Below, piece after piece: positions 19,490-29,070 of a stretch of 64,000 nucleotides of DNA. Both the position numbers and the translations under genes were made by a program. Numbering within the stretch: position 1 is the stretch's first letter; every line of letters begins with the position of its first letter. The stretch is from JAYRZB01 sp041916675 (GTDB lineage: Bacteria > Pseudomonadota > Alphaproteobacteria > Rhizobiales > Devosiaceae). The stretch is from the NCBI GenBank assembly GCA_041916675.1, contig JAYRZB010000004.1, positions 186,001 to 250,000 on the forward strand. The letters are read 5' to 3'. The notes beneath the pieces are model-generated. The model was not told the origin of the DNA and did not search any database. It saw only the letters and a program-made list of their open reading frames with translations.

Positions 19490-20750
19490 CCTGGCCGTAG
19501 CCGCCCCCAAGCCCGACAAACTGCGTGCGCTGGGTATTCTGGCGCTTAACGGCATGTTCGATGAAATGGATGCTCTCGGCGTCCTCAAGCAGGCAGCCGA
19601 CGATATCCTGCCCGGTGACCTCGCCATCGTGTCCTCGTTCGGCGCGGATTCGGCAGTGCTGCTGCACCTCGTCTCGCAGGTCGATAAGGCGCTACCGGTC
19701 TATTTTCTCGAAACCGGCAAGCACTTCCCCGAAACCCTTGCCTACGTCGAAACGCTCAAGGCTCAGCTCGGCCTGACCAATGTCACCGCCATTTATCCCG
19801 ATGCGGCCGACCTCAAGCGCTTCGATCCCAATGGCGATCTTTGGGAAACCGATCCGGACAGTTGCTGCCATATCCGCAAGACTGAGCCGCTGGAGCCGAT
19901 CACCGAGATGTTCGGTGGCTGGGTGACCGGTCGCAAGCGCTTCCAGACCAAGGAGCGCGGGGTCCTGCCGCATTTCGAGTTGACCAGCGATGACCGCATC
20001 AAGGTCAATCCTCTGGCCTATTTCTCCGATGCAGACGTCAATCAATACAAGATCGATCACGGTCTGCCCGAGCACCCGCTGTTTTCGCGCGGCTACAAAT
20101 CCATCGGCTGCGCGCCCTGCACCTCGGTCGTGGCCGACGGCGAGGATCCGCGCGCCGGCCGCTGGCGTGGCCTGAACAAGAAAGAGTGTGGTATCCACTT
20201 CGACTTCAACGGAGCGATTGCCTCACCCATGGCCCAACTCGACCATCACCTGTTCAAGGATGGGGCCTTCATGGCCGACCCCTTCCATCCCTGGATTGAT
20301 GGCGATGATCCGGCCAGCGCCCGCTACAAGCATGTGCCGCTGCCCGTATTTGTTGCCAATCGCGCCGCGTTCCTCGCCAATCCGCATCCGCTCGGGCTGC
20401 TGGTTGTGCCGGGCGACAAGATCGAGGATGTCGAAGGTGATCTGTCCCGCTTTGCGTCGGTCGCCATTCAGTTCCCCGGCTTCACCGATGGGCGCGGCTA
20501 TTCCACCGCCCGCCTGCTGGTCGAGCGCTTTGGTTACAACGGTGAAGTTCGCGCTGTCGGCGACGTGCTCTCCGACCAGATCCCGCTGATGCGCCGCTGT
20601 GGCATTTCAAGCTTTGTGGTCACGCACGAACCGACCCGCAAGGCGCTGCGCGAAGGCTCGCTCGCTGAAGTGTCGCTGTTCTACCAGCCTGTCGGTGTCA
20701 CCGAGGTGCCCGTCGGCACGCGGCCTTATTTGCGCCGGGCAGTCTTGTAG
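19476..20750 (+). CDS. cysH: Adenylyl-sulfate reductase CysH fused to a DUF934 domain
   Basis: A 424-residue protein. Residues 1 to about 250 form CysH: SSFGADSAVLLHL is the PP-loop; DSCCHIRK and GCAPC form the CC...CxxC set that binds [4Fe-4S] and marks APS rather than PAPS reductases; KKECGIH carries the catalytic cysteine. From about 265 to the end is a DUF934-type domain (PLGLLVVPGDKIEDVEGDL, FTDGRGYSTARLL, GDVLSDQIPLMRRCGI), which is usually a separate small protein beside cysI. AAGGAGG lies 6 bp before ATG 19476. The gene overlaps cysI by 14 bp and the convergent next gene by 25 bp. Confidence 0.9.
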
Positions 20751-21766
20751 CCGCGGGCCTGCTCGACCGTCACTTTACCCAGCCCGGCAATGAAATCCCG
20801 GACCATGGGTTGCTTCAGCGCCGAAAAGGGCAGGGGACGCACCACTCGCATGGCGGCGATGCCGACGCGCACAGTCATCAGGCCGTTGACCAGTCCCTGC
20901 CCCAGCGGCACCGAAAAGCGCGCCAGCGAACTCTGGCCGATCACCTGTTCCATCAGCCCGTCCGTCATCGCCAGCCCCCCGGTCACTGCGAGATGGCCCA
21001 GCACCGACCCCGCCAGCCTCCAGTAACCCAATACGCCGGGCCGCGCGCCGTAAAGGGCCGCGATGGCTCCCGCCAGCCGCACGCTCTCATAGGCCACGAA
21101 AGCCAGGTCGATCAGCGCCCGCGGCGAAACCGCTGTCACCAGTGCTACCCGGCCCGCAGATGCGGCTGTCAGCGCTTTGGCGCGCTCATCGAGTGAAGCC
21201 ATCAGCGTGCGCTCGGCGAATTCGATGATGGCGTCACCATCGAACTGGACATCGCGGTTGTCCTTGATGGTCTGCCGCGCCCGCGCCAGGTCCGGCCGAT
21301 GCGCGTAGATGGCATCGATCTCGCGCAGCAGCCTGCGCCCCTCGATGGCAATCTTGCTCTCCAGAATCTCGGTCGCCTGTTTCTTGATGTCATCGAGATT
21401 GCGCAGGCGGCGCACGGCCATGATCTCGCGCACGATCAGTCCGAAAAGACCGATGCAGAACAGCGCAACCACACCCACGCCGAACCAGCCGAGGTATTCG
21501 TCGATGGCGAACAGGTCGCGCAGCAGCATGTCATGGGCCAGCCCGAGCCCCATCGTGACCAGAATGCCGGTTGCGATCCAGAAGATGCGTGCAAAGATGT
21601 TGGCGCGCTTGGGTGGATTGAAGATATCGTCCAGCGCCGCCTCAGTTCCGAAAGGATCGGCCTCCGCACCATCACCCACCGCTTCCGCCTCATAGGCACG
21701 CGGGGTGCGCAGCGTCTCGTCCGGCTTGGTGTCTGGCGCAAGGGTGCGGGCCACGGGCTCTTTCAT
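20726..21766 (-). CDS. TIGR01620/DUF697 family inner membrane protein (YcjF-like)
   Basis: A 346-residue protein with an acidic N-terminus, two hydrophobic segments near residues 58-80 and 92-115, and a C-terminal DUF697-like region (RPGVLGYWRLAGSVLGHLAVTGG). YcjF-type proteins accompany YcjX and are linked to envelope stress in Escherichia coli; the function is not defined. Its start overlaps the ycjX-like stop by 4 bp, and its 3' end overlaps cysH, so the two convergent transcripts share 25 bp. Confidence 0.82.
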   Translation of the reverse strand: MKEPVARTLAPDTKPDETLRTPRAYEAEAVGDGAEADPFGTEAALDDIFNPPKRANIFARIFWIATGILVTMGLGLAHDMLLRDLFAIDEYLGWFGVGVVALFCIGLFGLIVREIMAVRRLRNLDDIKKQATEILESKIAIEGRRLLREIDAIYAHRPDLARARQTIKDNRDVQFDGDAIIEFAERTLMASLDERAKALTAASAGRVALVTAVSPRALIDLAFVAYESVRLAGAIAALYGARPGVLGYWRLAGSVLGHLAVTGGLAMTDGLMEQVIGQSSLARFSVPLGQGLVNGLMTVRVGIAAMRVVRPLPFSALKQPMVRDFIAGLGKVTVEQARGYKTARRK

Positions 21767-23232
21767 TTCAGCCAGTCTCCAATCAGAAAATCCAGCGCGC
21801 GATCAAAACGGATATGGGGCAGCACCACCGCGCCCTCGGCATTGTGGCTGAGGTCGCGTGGTGGTTCGAAGCGCAGGAAATTCAGCGCCACCTTTCCATC
21901 CTGAAACACTGATTCCGGTTTTTCCGGCAAGTCGCCGGGAAACAAGGCGATTTCCGATCTTCCGTCGTAAGTGGTTTCCCCCATGCGCTCACCGGCCATC
22001 GGGGTGCCGATGATCACATTGAGCGTTTCACGCTTTTCATCGATACTGCCCTCCCGCGTCGCCCGGATGGCGGCCATGGCCAGCGAGCGCGTTTCGGCCC
22101 CGGCGAACCGTGCCCGGCGGCTGGCATTGGCGAGCAGTCGGTTGAGGATCGCCTCGAGCCGGTCATGGCTTGAGTGATGCAGATGGTCGGCCTTGGTGGC
22201 TGCAAACAGGATGCGGTCTATCCGCCGCGACACCAGCCGGCTCAATCCGTTCGAACTGCCTTGCCGGAAGCAGCCGAGTACATCGGTCAGTGCCGTTTCG
22301 AGGTCGCTGACCGCATTGGGCCCGGCATTGAGCGCGCGCAGCATGTCCACCAGCACGATCTGCCGGTCGAGCCTGACGAAATGGTCGCGGAAGAACGGGC
22401 GCACCACCAGGTCTTTGTAGGCCTCATAGCGCCTCTCCAGCATGGCATAGAGGCTCGAAGAGCGGATTGGCTGCCCGATGGCCGGGAGCGGCGCGAAGGT
22501 CAGTGCTGGCGATCCCTCAAGGTCTCCGGGCAGCAGAAAGCGTCCCGGCGGCAGGCTCGACAACGCCCGCCCATCCTCGCGACTGGCCCGCAGGTACTGC
22601 GTAAATGCCCCGGCCAGCGCCTCGGCGGCCATGTCGCTTGCTTCACCCTGCGGATTGATCCCGGCCAGCACATCGAGAAACGGCCTGGCCTCGGCCCCAT
22701 GCCGCCCGGCGCGCTCCAGCGCCTGCGCACTCCACTCGGCAAAGCTCAGCGTCAGCAGCGGCAGGTCGAGCAGCCATTCGCCGGGATAATCGACGATATC
22801 GAGGTTCAGGCTCGAATGCCCGGTGAACCCCGAAAACCAATTGTTGGACTGGTATTTGAGCGTCAGCCTTAACTGCGAGATGCGCCGCGTGCTCTCGGGC
22901 CAGCTCGGCGTTTTGCCGGTCAGCGCCGCCAGGTGCTGCTCATAGGCAAAGCGTGGAATCGCGGCATCGGGATACTCGGCCAGCCGGGCCCCGATGAAGC
23001 GCCCTTCTGCCATGGGGGTAAAGCCAGGCAGCCGCCCGCCGGTCAACAGGTTGTGCACGAGAGCAGTGATGAAGATGGTCTTGCCCGCTCGCGACAACCC
23101 GGTCACGCCGAGCCTGAGCGTTGGCGTTAACGTTCCGGTGGCGGCATCGGCGAGGTTGTTGAGGGCTATGCCGAGTTCATCGACAAGCGTTGTCGGTGAT
23201 TGTGCCATCGGCGTCCCCGTTGCGTTGGCCAT
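21763..23232 (-). CDS. YcjX family P-loop protein (DUF463)
   Basis: A protein of about 489 residues. LGVTGLSRAGKTIFITALVHNLL holds the Walker A motif near the N-terminus and VDYPGEWLLDLPLL resembles a Walker B/DxPG switch, as in the YcjX GTPase-like family. RIDRILFAATKADHLHH fits the NKxD-like position. ATG 23232 is used; ATG 23208 (MAQSPTTL) matches family N-termini equally well. A GTG further upstream at 23274 is rejected because it falls in the metA hairpin. Confidence 0.87.
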   Translation of the reverse strand: MANATGTPMAQSPTTLVDELGIALNNLADAATGTLTPTLRLGVTGLSRAGKTIFITALVHNLLTGGRLPGFTPMAEGRFIGARLAEYPDAAIPRFAYEQHLAALTGKTPSWPESTRRISQLRLTLKYQSNNWFSGFTGHSSLNLDIVDYPGEWLLDLPLLTLSFAEWSAQALERAGRHGAEARPFLDVLAGINPQGEASDMAAEALAGAFTQYLRASREDGRALSSLPPGRFLLPGDLEGSPALTFAPLPAIGQPIRSSSLYAMLERRYEAYKDLVVRPFFRDHFVRLDRQIVLVDMLRALNAGPNAVSDLETALTDVLGCFRQGSSNGLSRLVSRRIDRILFAATKADHLHHSSHDRLEAILNRLLANASRRARFAGAETRSLAMAAIRATREGSIDEKRETLNVIIGTPMAGERMGETTYDGRSEIALFPGDLPEKPESVFQDGKVALNFLRFEPPRDLSHNAEGAVVLPHIRFDRALDFLIGDWLK

Positions 23233-23263
23233 AACGTAGGGGCTTGGACCGCCAATGCAAGAT

Positions 23264-23286
23264 GCCCCCGCCACGCGGGCGGGGGC
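23264..23286 (-). terminator. Hairpin after metA
   Basis: A 9-bp perfect stem GCCCCCGCC/GGCGGGGGC with a 5-base loop begins 7 bp beyond the metA stop codon. The T-tract on the minus strand is weak, so it may attenuate rather than fully stop transcription into the ycjX-like gene. Confidence 0.6.
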
Positions 23287-23292
23287 AGGGTG

Positions 23293-24204
23293 TCAGCTTC
23301 CGATCTCGTCGAGGTTATAGGGCGTGGTCTGGTAAAGCTCGTTGATCCAGTTCTGGAACAGCAGATGCGCATGGCTGCGCCAGCGGTTCTCCGGCTCTGC
23401 CGTTGTGTCGCCGTTGGGAAACAGGTTGGCGGGCGGTGGCGTGTCGAGCCCGGCCGCCACATCGCGCTGATACTCATCGGCCAGCGAACGATTGTCATAT
23501 TCGAGGTGGTTGAGCATGTGCACCGCCCGGTGCTTGGGATCATCGAGAAAGCACACGCCGATTTCGGGATTATCGATCAGGATTTCGAGGTCCGGTCCCA
23601 GTGTTGTCCGGTCGATGTCGTTATAGCGCGAACACGGGATCATCGGGCTGTCGGAGAAACCGCGCAGATAGTGCGAGCGCGGGTTCACCACCTTGTGGCG
23701 GAAAACGCCAAAGGCCTTTTTCTCCATGCGATAGCGCTTGGCGCCGTGGAAGTGGTGTAGCGCCGCCTGCGCGCCCCAGCAGATAAACATGGTGTGGTGC
23801 ACATTGGTCTGTGTCCAGTCCATGATTTCGATCATTTCCTTCCAGTAGCGCACTTCCTCGAAGGGAATGCCGGCAATCGGCGCGCCGGTCACCACGAAGC
23901 CGTCGAACTTGCGCTCTCGGACGTTTTCCCAGGTCTGGTAGAAGGTCTTGAGATAGTCTTCCGAGGTGTTCTTGGAGATGTGATCGCTTACCCGCACCAG
24001 TGTCAGGTCCACCTGCAGGGGCGTCGAGCCGATCAGGCGCGCGAATTGGGTCTCAGTGCGCTCCTTGTTGGGCATCAGGTTCAGCAGCCCGATCTGGAGC
24101 GGGCGGATGTCCTGCCTTGCGGCGCGGGTTGAATCCATCACCGCAACGCCTTCAAGCTCCAGCGTTTTGCGGGCGGGCAGGTTGTCGGGAATGCGAATAG
24201 GCAT
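23293..24204 (-). CDS. metA: Homoserine O-acyltransferase (MetA family)
   Basis: A 303-residue enzyme of methionine synthesis that acylates homoserine. ICWGAQAALHHFHG carries the nucleophilic cysteine, FGVFRHKV the catalytic histidine, and MLNHLEYD the glutamate; NLMPNKERTETQFARL is the family N-terminal block. Most members of this family outside enterobacteria use acetyl-CoA. The position that separates acetyl (Glu) from succinyl (Gly) enzymes reads TGAPIAGIPFEEV, with alanine, so the donor cannot be assigned from that residue. No SAM-II riboswitch-like leader was seen in the 56-bp gap upstream. Confidence 0.93.
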   Translation of the reverse strand: MPIRIPDNLPARKTLELEGVAVMDSTRAARQDIRPLQIGLLNLMPNKERTETQFARLIGSTPLQVDLTLVRVSDHISKNTSEDYLKTFYQTWENVRERKFDGFVVTGAPIAGIPFEEVRYWKEMIEIMDWTQTNVHHTMFICWGAQAALHHFHGAKRYRMEKKAFGVFRHKVVNPRSHYLRGFSDSPMIPCSRYNDIDRTTLGPDLEILIDNPEIGVCFLDDPKHRAVHMLNHLEYDNRSLADEYQRDVAAGLDTPPPANLFPNGDTTAEPENRWRSHAHLLFQNWINELYQTTPYNLDEIGS

Positions 24205-24260
24205 AGCAAAAGCCTCGATTTGAGAATGGTACGGACGGTCGATGAATCGGCGCTTGCGCG

Positions 24261-25127
24261 CTAACGCATTCGGGCCTCAATCGCGTTTGCCATCAGATCG
24301 ATGAATTCGTCTCCGTCGCGCACCGTGGCCAGGTCCTCGGCTTCGACAGTGTAGCCAAAATTGTCTGCCAGCCCCTGGTAGCGCGGCAGGCGGTCGTGCA
24401 GCAGCGCCTCGAAACCCCAGGCGCCAAACCCGGCGGGGTCCACGGCATCATCGTTTTCGATGCCATTGAGCGCCTTGTATTCGTCCCACTTCTGCACCAG
24501 AAACTCGGGTCGGTAGTACATTGGCTTGGGGCTTTGCTTGAAGCGGCGGATCAGCTCCACCGCATCCTTGTCGGTGCCGCGGATGTAGAGCAGGGCAGTG
24601 TGCTCGCTCAGCGTCTTGACCACCGGATCGTTGGCATCGTTGTGGTCAATCACTTCGATCAGCGAGCCGCCCGTATCGGCAATGAAGTTGTCATAGCCAT
24701 AAAGGCTGCCGGCGCGATTGATGAAATGTGGAATATCGAGCAGTGCGGCGATCTCGGCCACGCGATGCTGTTCCTGCCGCCGCTGGTATTCGGGCAGGGG
24801 CAGGCCGCCCTTCTTGGCATTGCCCGGCGTGCCCAGATAGGTCGAAAGCGGGTCGAGATTGGCGAACGAGATGTTGGATTCAATCCGGATGGAATCCGAG
24901 CGCAAGAGGTTGCGCAGAAACGGCACCTTCATCGCCTCGATCTTGAAATTGTCGACAATGGCTTCGCCCATGTGTCGCGTGCCGATGCGATAGTCGACCG
25001 AATAGTGGAACCAGCTGTTCTGCCGCAACAACGCCGCCAGCCGCGTCTTGCCGACGCCCGCCATGCCGAACACGGTCACCGCGCGGCGCGGGGCCTTGAT
25101 GAACTCATCCACCGAAGAAAACAGCAT
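24261..25127 (-). CDS. P-loop ATPase of unknown function, next to metA
   Basis: A 288-residue soluble protein with TVFGMAGVGKTRLAALLR (Walker A) at about residues 18-35 and an acidic strand GGSLIEVIDHND further on. No membrane segment or partner domain was found. Similar genes of the order are annotated only as ATPase. The frame is open to 25205, but ATG 25127 is preferred: AAGGA lies about 10 bp before it, and the upstream part has no matching character. Likely co-transcribed with metA (56-bp gap). Confidence 0.75.
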   Translation of the reverse strand: MLFSSVDEFIKAPRRAVTVFGMAGVGKTRLAALLRQNSWFHYSVDYRIGTRHMGEAIVDNFKIEAMKVPFLRNLLRSDSIRIESNISFANLDPLSTYLGTPGNAKKGGLPLPEYQRRQEQHRVAEIAALLDIPHFINRAGSLYGYDNFIADTGGSLIEVIDHNDANDPVVKTLSEHTALLYIRGTDKDAVELIRRFKQSPKPMYYRPEFLVQKWDEYKALNGIENDDAVDPAGFGAWGFEALLHDRLPRYQGLADNFGYTVEAEDLATVRDGDEFIDLMANAIEARMR

Positions 25128-25200
25128 CAGACTGCACGTCCTTGTCACCAGCCAATTGCGTTTAGCGATTTTGCCAAATGCGCACAAGGCGGAGGCGGGC

Positions 25201-25239
25201 GGCAAATTCTGCCGTCAACGCTGACTCATTTGCCGGGTT
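25201..25239. promoter_or_regulatory. FlbD/ftr-like enhancer sites upstream of flgE
   Basis: GGCA-AATTC-TGCC (25201-25213) is a spaced palindrome, and TTTGCCGGGTT (25229-25239) is an inverted half-site of the same motif. They lie 70-100 bp before the sigma-54-like promoter of flgE, a normal distance for an enhancer. The same motif occurs near fliL/flgF, fliX/flgI and flgB. Confidence 0.5.
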
Positions 25240-25300
25240 GGGTCGCCTCGGGGATGTGAGGTGGGTGTGAAAGATCAATTAAATCAAGCCTCTGTGAATC

Positions 25301-25317
25301 TGGCATCGTGCTTGCAT
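25301..25317 (+). promoter_or_regulatory. Sigma-54 promoter of flgE-flgK-flgL
   Basis: TGGCATCGTGCTTGCAT matches the -24/-12 pattern TGGCAC-N5-TTGCA with the strict 10 bases between GG and GC. It lies 51 bp before the flgE start codon. Confidence 0.65.
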
Positions 25318-25367
25318 TGAAGTTGGCACACAGGTGTTTTTCCCAAACTGGGGGCTATGGAGTAACG

Positions 25368-27149
25368 ATGGGTATCTACAGCGCACTTTCGACGGCGGTT
25401 ACGGGTCTGCGGGCCCAGTCCTTCGCGCTCGAGAATATCTCGGGCAATATCATGAACTCGCAGACCACCGGCTTTAAGCGGATGGAGACCGACTTTGTCG
25501 ATCTCATCCCCGATGCGCCGCTGAAGCGCCAGTCGGCAGGTGCGGTGCTCTCGCAGTCACGCGCTACCAACGACCTGGGCGGCGATATCAAGACCGCCGA
25601 CAAGGAAACCTTCATGGCCATCAGCGGCAACGGCTTCTTTGTCGTTGAGCCTGCAGTCGGCCGCTCCGACGGCGCCACCCAGTTTTCGGGCGCCAACTTC
25701 TATACCCGGCGCGGCGACTTTGATGTCGATAAGTCGGGCTACCTGGTCAACGGTTCGGGCTACTACCTCAAGGGCCTTCCTATCGACCCCACCACCGGCA
25801 ACGTGTCGGGCTCGGTTCCGGAAGTGATCCAGATCTCCTCCAACTTCCTGCCCGCTCAGCCCACGACGCGCCTCAATTACCAGCTCAACCTGCCGCAGCT
25901 TCCCAACAAGGTGAAGAACTACCAGCAGGGCGTGGTGGGCTCCGAATTGCTGCGCCCGTCGAGCTTCATGGCAGTGGCGCCTGATACTCCCGCGACTGCC
26001 GCCGGTGCTACAGGCCTGACTGGCACCGCCAACGCCGCCACCGTCATGACTGCCGGTCAGACCCTTACTCTCAAGGCAGGGTCCGGCAATACAGTCACCT
26101 TTGAATTCTATGATGGCAACGGCGGGCCGTTTGTGCCCACCACGCCGGGCAATCTGGGTATTGATGTCCAGACCGCCAGCCCGGTTTCCATCGATACGGC
26201 CCTTGCCGATATTCAGGCCAAGTTCCGCGCCAATGGCGGTACCTTCGCCACCACTGCCTCGGTCAGCCTGGTCAGTGGCACTGTTACGGCTACCCTTGGC
26301 GCCAATACAACGGCCAGCATGACCGTGGGTGGCAACGCGACCGGCCTCGCGCTTCCAGCCGGTGTGGCTAACCCGGTCCGGCCCTCGCTCAATGTGCGGG
26401 TGCCCACCATTGCCGCCAGCGCTGATGCCGATTTCAAGGCGCAGTCGATCCAGGGTGGTGCCATCACCGTCTATGCATCGAACGGCTCGCCGGTCGATGT
26501 GCAGCTGCGCTGGGCCAAGATCAATAGCGCCGAAAGCGGCGGTGTCGATCGCTGGAATCTCTTTTATCTGTCTGATAGTGCCGCAACCGGCACCAGCCCG
26601 ATGTGGACCCGGGTCAATCAGGACTACACCTTCGGTGCCGATGGCTCGATGACGCCGCCGATCGAAGAAGTTCCGCTCTCCGGCGTCACCATCAACGGCG
26701 TCAGCCTGGGCAACATCACCTTGCGCCACGGCGCTGCCGGGGTGACACAGTTCTCCAATCCGAATGGCACCGCCTCGGTCAAGCTCAGCCAGAATGGCTA
26801 TGGCGCTGGCGAGTTCCAGTCTGTTGCCATCAATGATGGCGGGCGCGTTGTCGCCTCCTACTCCAACGGTCAGCAGGTTGAACTGGCGCAGGTCGTGATC
26901 GCCAACTTCAACGCTGCCAACAGCCTCAAGCGCATCGACGGCGGCGCCTTCGCGGCCACCTCGGAATCGGGTGAGGCTTCGCTCGACAATGGCACCGGTG
27001 TGGTCGGGTCCTCGCTCGAATCCTCGAACACCGACATCTCCGAGGAATTCACCAAGCTCATCGTTACCCAGCAGGCTTATGCGGCCGGCACCCGCATCGT
27101 GTCGACAGCCAACGACATGCTGCAGGAAGCCCTCAACATGGTCCGCTAG
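25368..27149 (+). CDS. flgE: Flagellar hook protein FlgE
   Basis: A 593-residue hook subunit, exported by the flagellar secretion system. The N-terminus MGIYSALSTAVTGLRAQSFALE and the C-terminus EFTKLIVTQQAYAAGTRI are the conserved D0 helices of rod/hook proteins. The middle (about residues 215-330) is an insertion-rich beta region full of Ala, Thr and Gly, which makes it longer than the enterobacterial hook protein (about 400). ATG 25368 with GGAG upstream is used; the frame is open to 25308 but that part covers the promoter. First gene of flgE-flgK-flgL. Confidence 0.93.
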   Translation: MGIYSALSTAVTGLRAQSFALENISGNIMNSQTTGFKRMETDFVDLIPDAPLKRQSAGAVLSQSRATNDLGGDIKTADKETFMAISGNGFFVVEPAVGRSDGATQFSGANFYTRRGDFDVDKSGYLVNGSGYYLKGLPIDPTTGNVSGSVPEVIQISSNFLPAQPTTRLNYQLNLPQLPNKVKNYQQGVVGSELLRPSSFMAVAPDTPATAAGATGLTGTANAATVMTAGQTLTLKAGSGNTVTFEFYDGNGGPFVPTTPGNLGIDVQTASPVSIDTALADIQAKFRANGGTFATTASVSLVSGTVTATLGANTTASMTVGGNATGLALPAGVANPVRPSLNVRVPTIAASADADFKAQSIQGGAITVYASNGSPVDVQLRWAKINSAESGGVDRWNLFYLSDSAATGTSPMWTRVNQDYTFGADGSMTPPIEEVPLSGVTINGVSLGNITLRHGAAGVTQFSNPNGTASVKLSQNGYGAGEFQSVAINDGGRVVASYSNGQQVELAQVVIANFNAANSLKRIDGGAFAATSESGEASLDNGTGVVGSSLESSNTDISEEFTKLIVTQQAYAAGTRIVSTANDMLQEALNMVR

Positions 27150-27218
27150 GCGGGCCGCACACGAGTTGACCCGGCGCGGCTCACGCGCCGGGGCCCAAGG
27201 TGATTAAGGGATAGGCCA

Positions 27219-29063
27219 ATGGGACTTTCAGCAACGCTCGGCAACGCTCTGTCTGGGATGAATGTCAACCAGCGGAGCATGGATATCCTGTCCCGCAACG
27301 TGTCCAATTCGGGCACGCCGGGCTATCATCGCCAGTCCCTCACCGTTGTTGATCATCGCTCGGGCAATTCCAGCTCTGTCCGCGCAGGGCAGGTGGAGCG
27401 CGCCTTCTCCGAGAGCCTTGAATCCTACTACACCCGCGAAGTCGCTGACTCGAGCTACGCGTCTACGCGCGCCGATTTCCTCAACCGGCTTCAGACCTTC
27501 ATGGGCAAGGTCGGCACCACCGGTTCGGTCGATAGCCAGTTCAACAAGTTCAAGTCCTCGCTGCAGGCCATGGCCACCAGCCCGGACAGCTTCACCGCTC
27601 GATCCGAAGTTCTCAGCAGCGCGCAGGGGCTGGCCGAAACGCTCAATCGCCTCACATCTTCGGTTCAGGGCCTGCGCCAGGAGGCGGAGGGCGGCATTGG
27701 TGATGCCGTCAGTCAGCTGAACCAGAAGCTTTCTGCGCTTCAACAGATCAACGCCCGCATCCTCGATACCGGTACCGACGAAACCTCTCGCGCCACGATG
27801 ATGGACCAGCGCGACCGGTTGGTGTCGCAGGTTGCCGAACTCATCGACGTCAAGGCCGACTATCGTGCCAATGGCACCGTTTCGCTTTCGACCCGCTCCG
27901 GCGTCGGCCTGCTCGATGATCAAGCGTCAGTGTTCGAATTTGAGCCCGCCGGCCAGCTCTCCCCATCGGCGACGTCGGATCTTGATCCGCTCAAGAATGG
28001 CGTTGGCCGCCTGACGCTGCGCACCCCGTCGGGCATGCGGCTCGATCTGGTGGGTAGCGAAGTGCTGCAGTCGGGCAAGGTCGGCGCCCTGGTCGAGCTG
28101 CGCGACAAAACCCTTGTGCAGACGCAGGCGCAACTCGATGAGGTCGCCGCCGCTCTGGCGCAGGCATTCTCAACGGTGGAAACCTCTGGCACGCCTGCCA
28201 CCGGCGGTTCTGGGGCCGCTGGGTTTGATATTGACCTGTCCACGCTGCGCCCGGGCAATGATGCGCTTCTGAGCTACACCCAGAACGGGGTGACCAAGAA
28301 CGTCCGCATCGTGCGCGTCGATGACGCCAACAAGCTGCCGCTCGACTATATCGATACCAACGGCCACCGCGTGCTCGGGTTCTCGGCCGGTGCCAGCATG
28401 GCCTCGATTGCCACCGATCTTGGCGCCAAGCTGCCGGGCCTGCAGATCACCAACCCTTCAGGTTCGACCCTGCGTGTCCTCGACGATGGTACCGCCGGCA
28501 CCACCAATGTCGAAGCTCTCGCCACCCGCACCACCGCCACGTCCACGCAGGGGCAACTGGCCTTCTCGCTGTTTGTCGATAGCGGCAATGCCGACTTCAC
28601 CAACAGCCTGGTCGGCGACACGCAGAAACGCGGCTTTGCCGGCCGCATCACCATCAATTCGGCTGTTCTGGCCAACAATCAGCTGCTGGTCCAGGCCAAT
28701 CCCGGTGACTCGCTTGGCAACGCCGCGCGCGCCAACAAGGTTCTAAGCCAGCTCAACACAATGCGCTTTTCCTCGGGTCAGGATGCTGCTTCCTCATCGG
28801 GCAATGCGCGGCTAAGTGGCAATGTCGGCGACTTCGTCTCGCAGATGGTCAACTTCCAGGGCTCGCAGATCAGTGCCGCTCTGAGCGACGAGGAATCGCA
28901 CGCCTTGACCTTTGAAGCACTCGACCAGCGGCTGCAGGGCGAGTACGGCGTAGATGTCGATGAGGAGATGGCGCGGCTGATGGAACTCCAGAATGCTTTT
29001 GCGGCCAATGCCCGGGTGGTTTCGATCGTCCAGGAACTCCTCGATACCCTGATGCAGATTTGA
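27219..29063 (+). CDS. flgK: Flagellar hook-associated protein FlgK
   Basis: A 614-residue hook-filament junction protein. The N-terminus MGLSATLGNALSGMNVNQRSMDILSRNV and the C-terminus DEEMARLMELQNAFAANARVVSIVQELLDTLM are the typical helical ends. The middle holds the LDEVAAALAQAFSTVE segment found in FlgK. It lies 69 bp after flgE and 7 bp before flgL. Confidence 0.92.
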   Translation: MGLSATLGNALSGMNVNQRSMDILSRNVSNSGTPGYHRQSLTVVDHRSGNSSSVRAGQVERAFSESLESYYTREVADSSYASTRADFLNRLQTFMGKVGTTGSVDSQFNKFKSSLQAMATSPDSFTARSEVLSSAQGLAETLNRLTSSVQGLRQEAEGGIGDAVSQLNQKLSALQQINARILDTGTDETSRATMMDQRDRLVSQVAELIDVKADYRANGTVSLSTRSGVGLLDDQASVFEFEPAGQLSPSATSDLDPLKNGVGRLTLRTPSGMRLDLVGSEVLQSGKVGALVELRDKTLVQTQAQLDEVAAALAQAFSTVETSGTPATGGSGAAGFDIDLSTLRPGNDALLSYTQNGVTKNVRIVRVDDANKLPLDYIDTNGHRVLGFSAGASMASIATDLGAKLPGLQITNPSGSTLRVLDDGTAGTTNVEALATRTTATSTQGQLAFSLFVDSGNADFTNSLVGDTQKRGFAGRITINSAVLANNQLLVQANPGDSLGNAARANKVLSQLNTMRFSSGQDAASSSGNARLSGNVGDFVSQMVNFQGSQISAALSDEESHALTFEALDQRLQGEYGVDVDEEMARLMELQNAFAANARVVSIVQELLDTLMQI

Positions 29064-29070
29064 GGCCATC

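Noticed and set aside
24205..24260. SAM-II riboswitch before metA
   Set aside because: Alphaproteobacterial metA genes often have one, but this 56-bp gap lacks the pseudoknot and the conserved A-rich segment.
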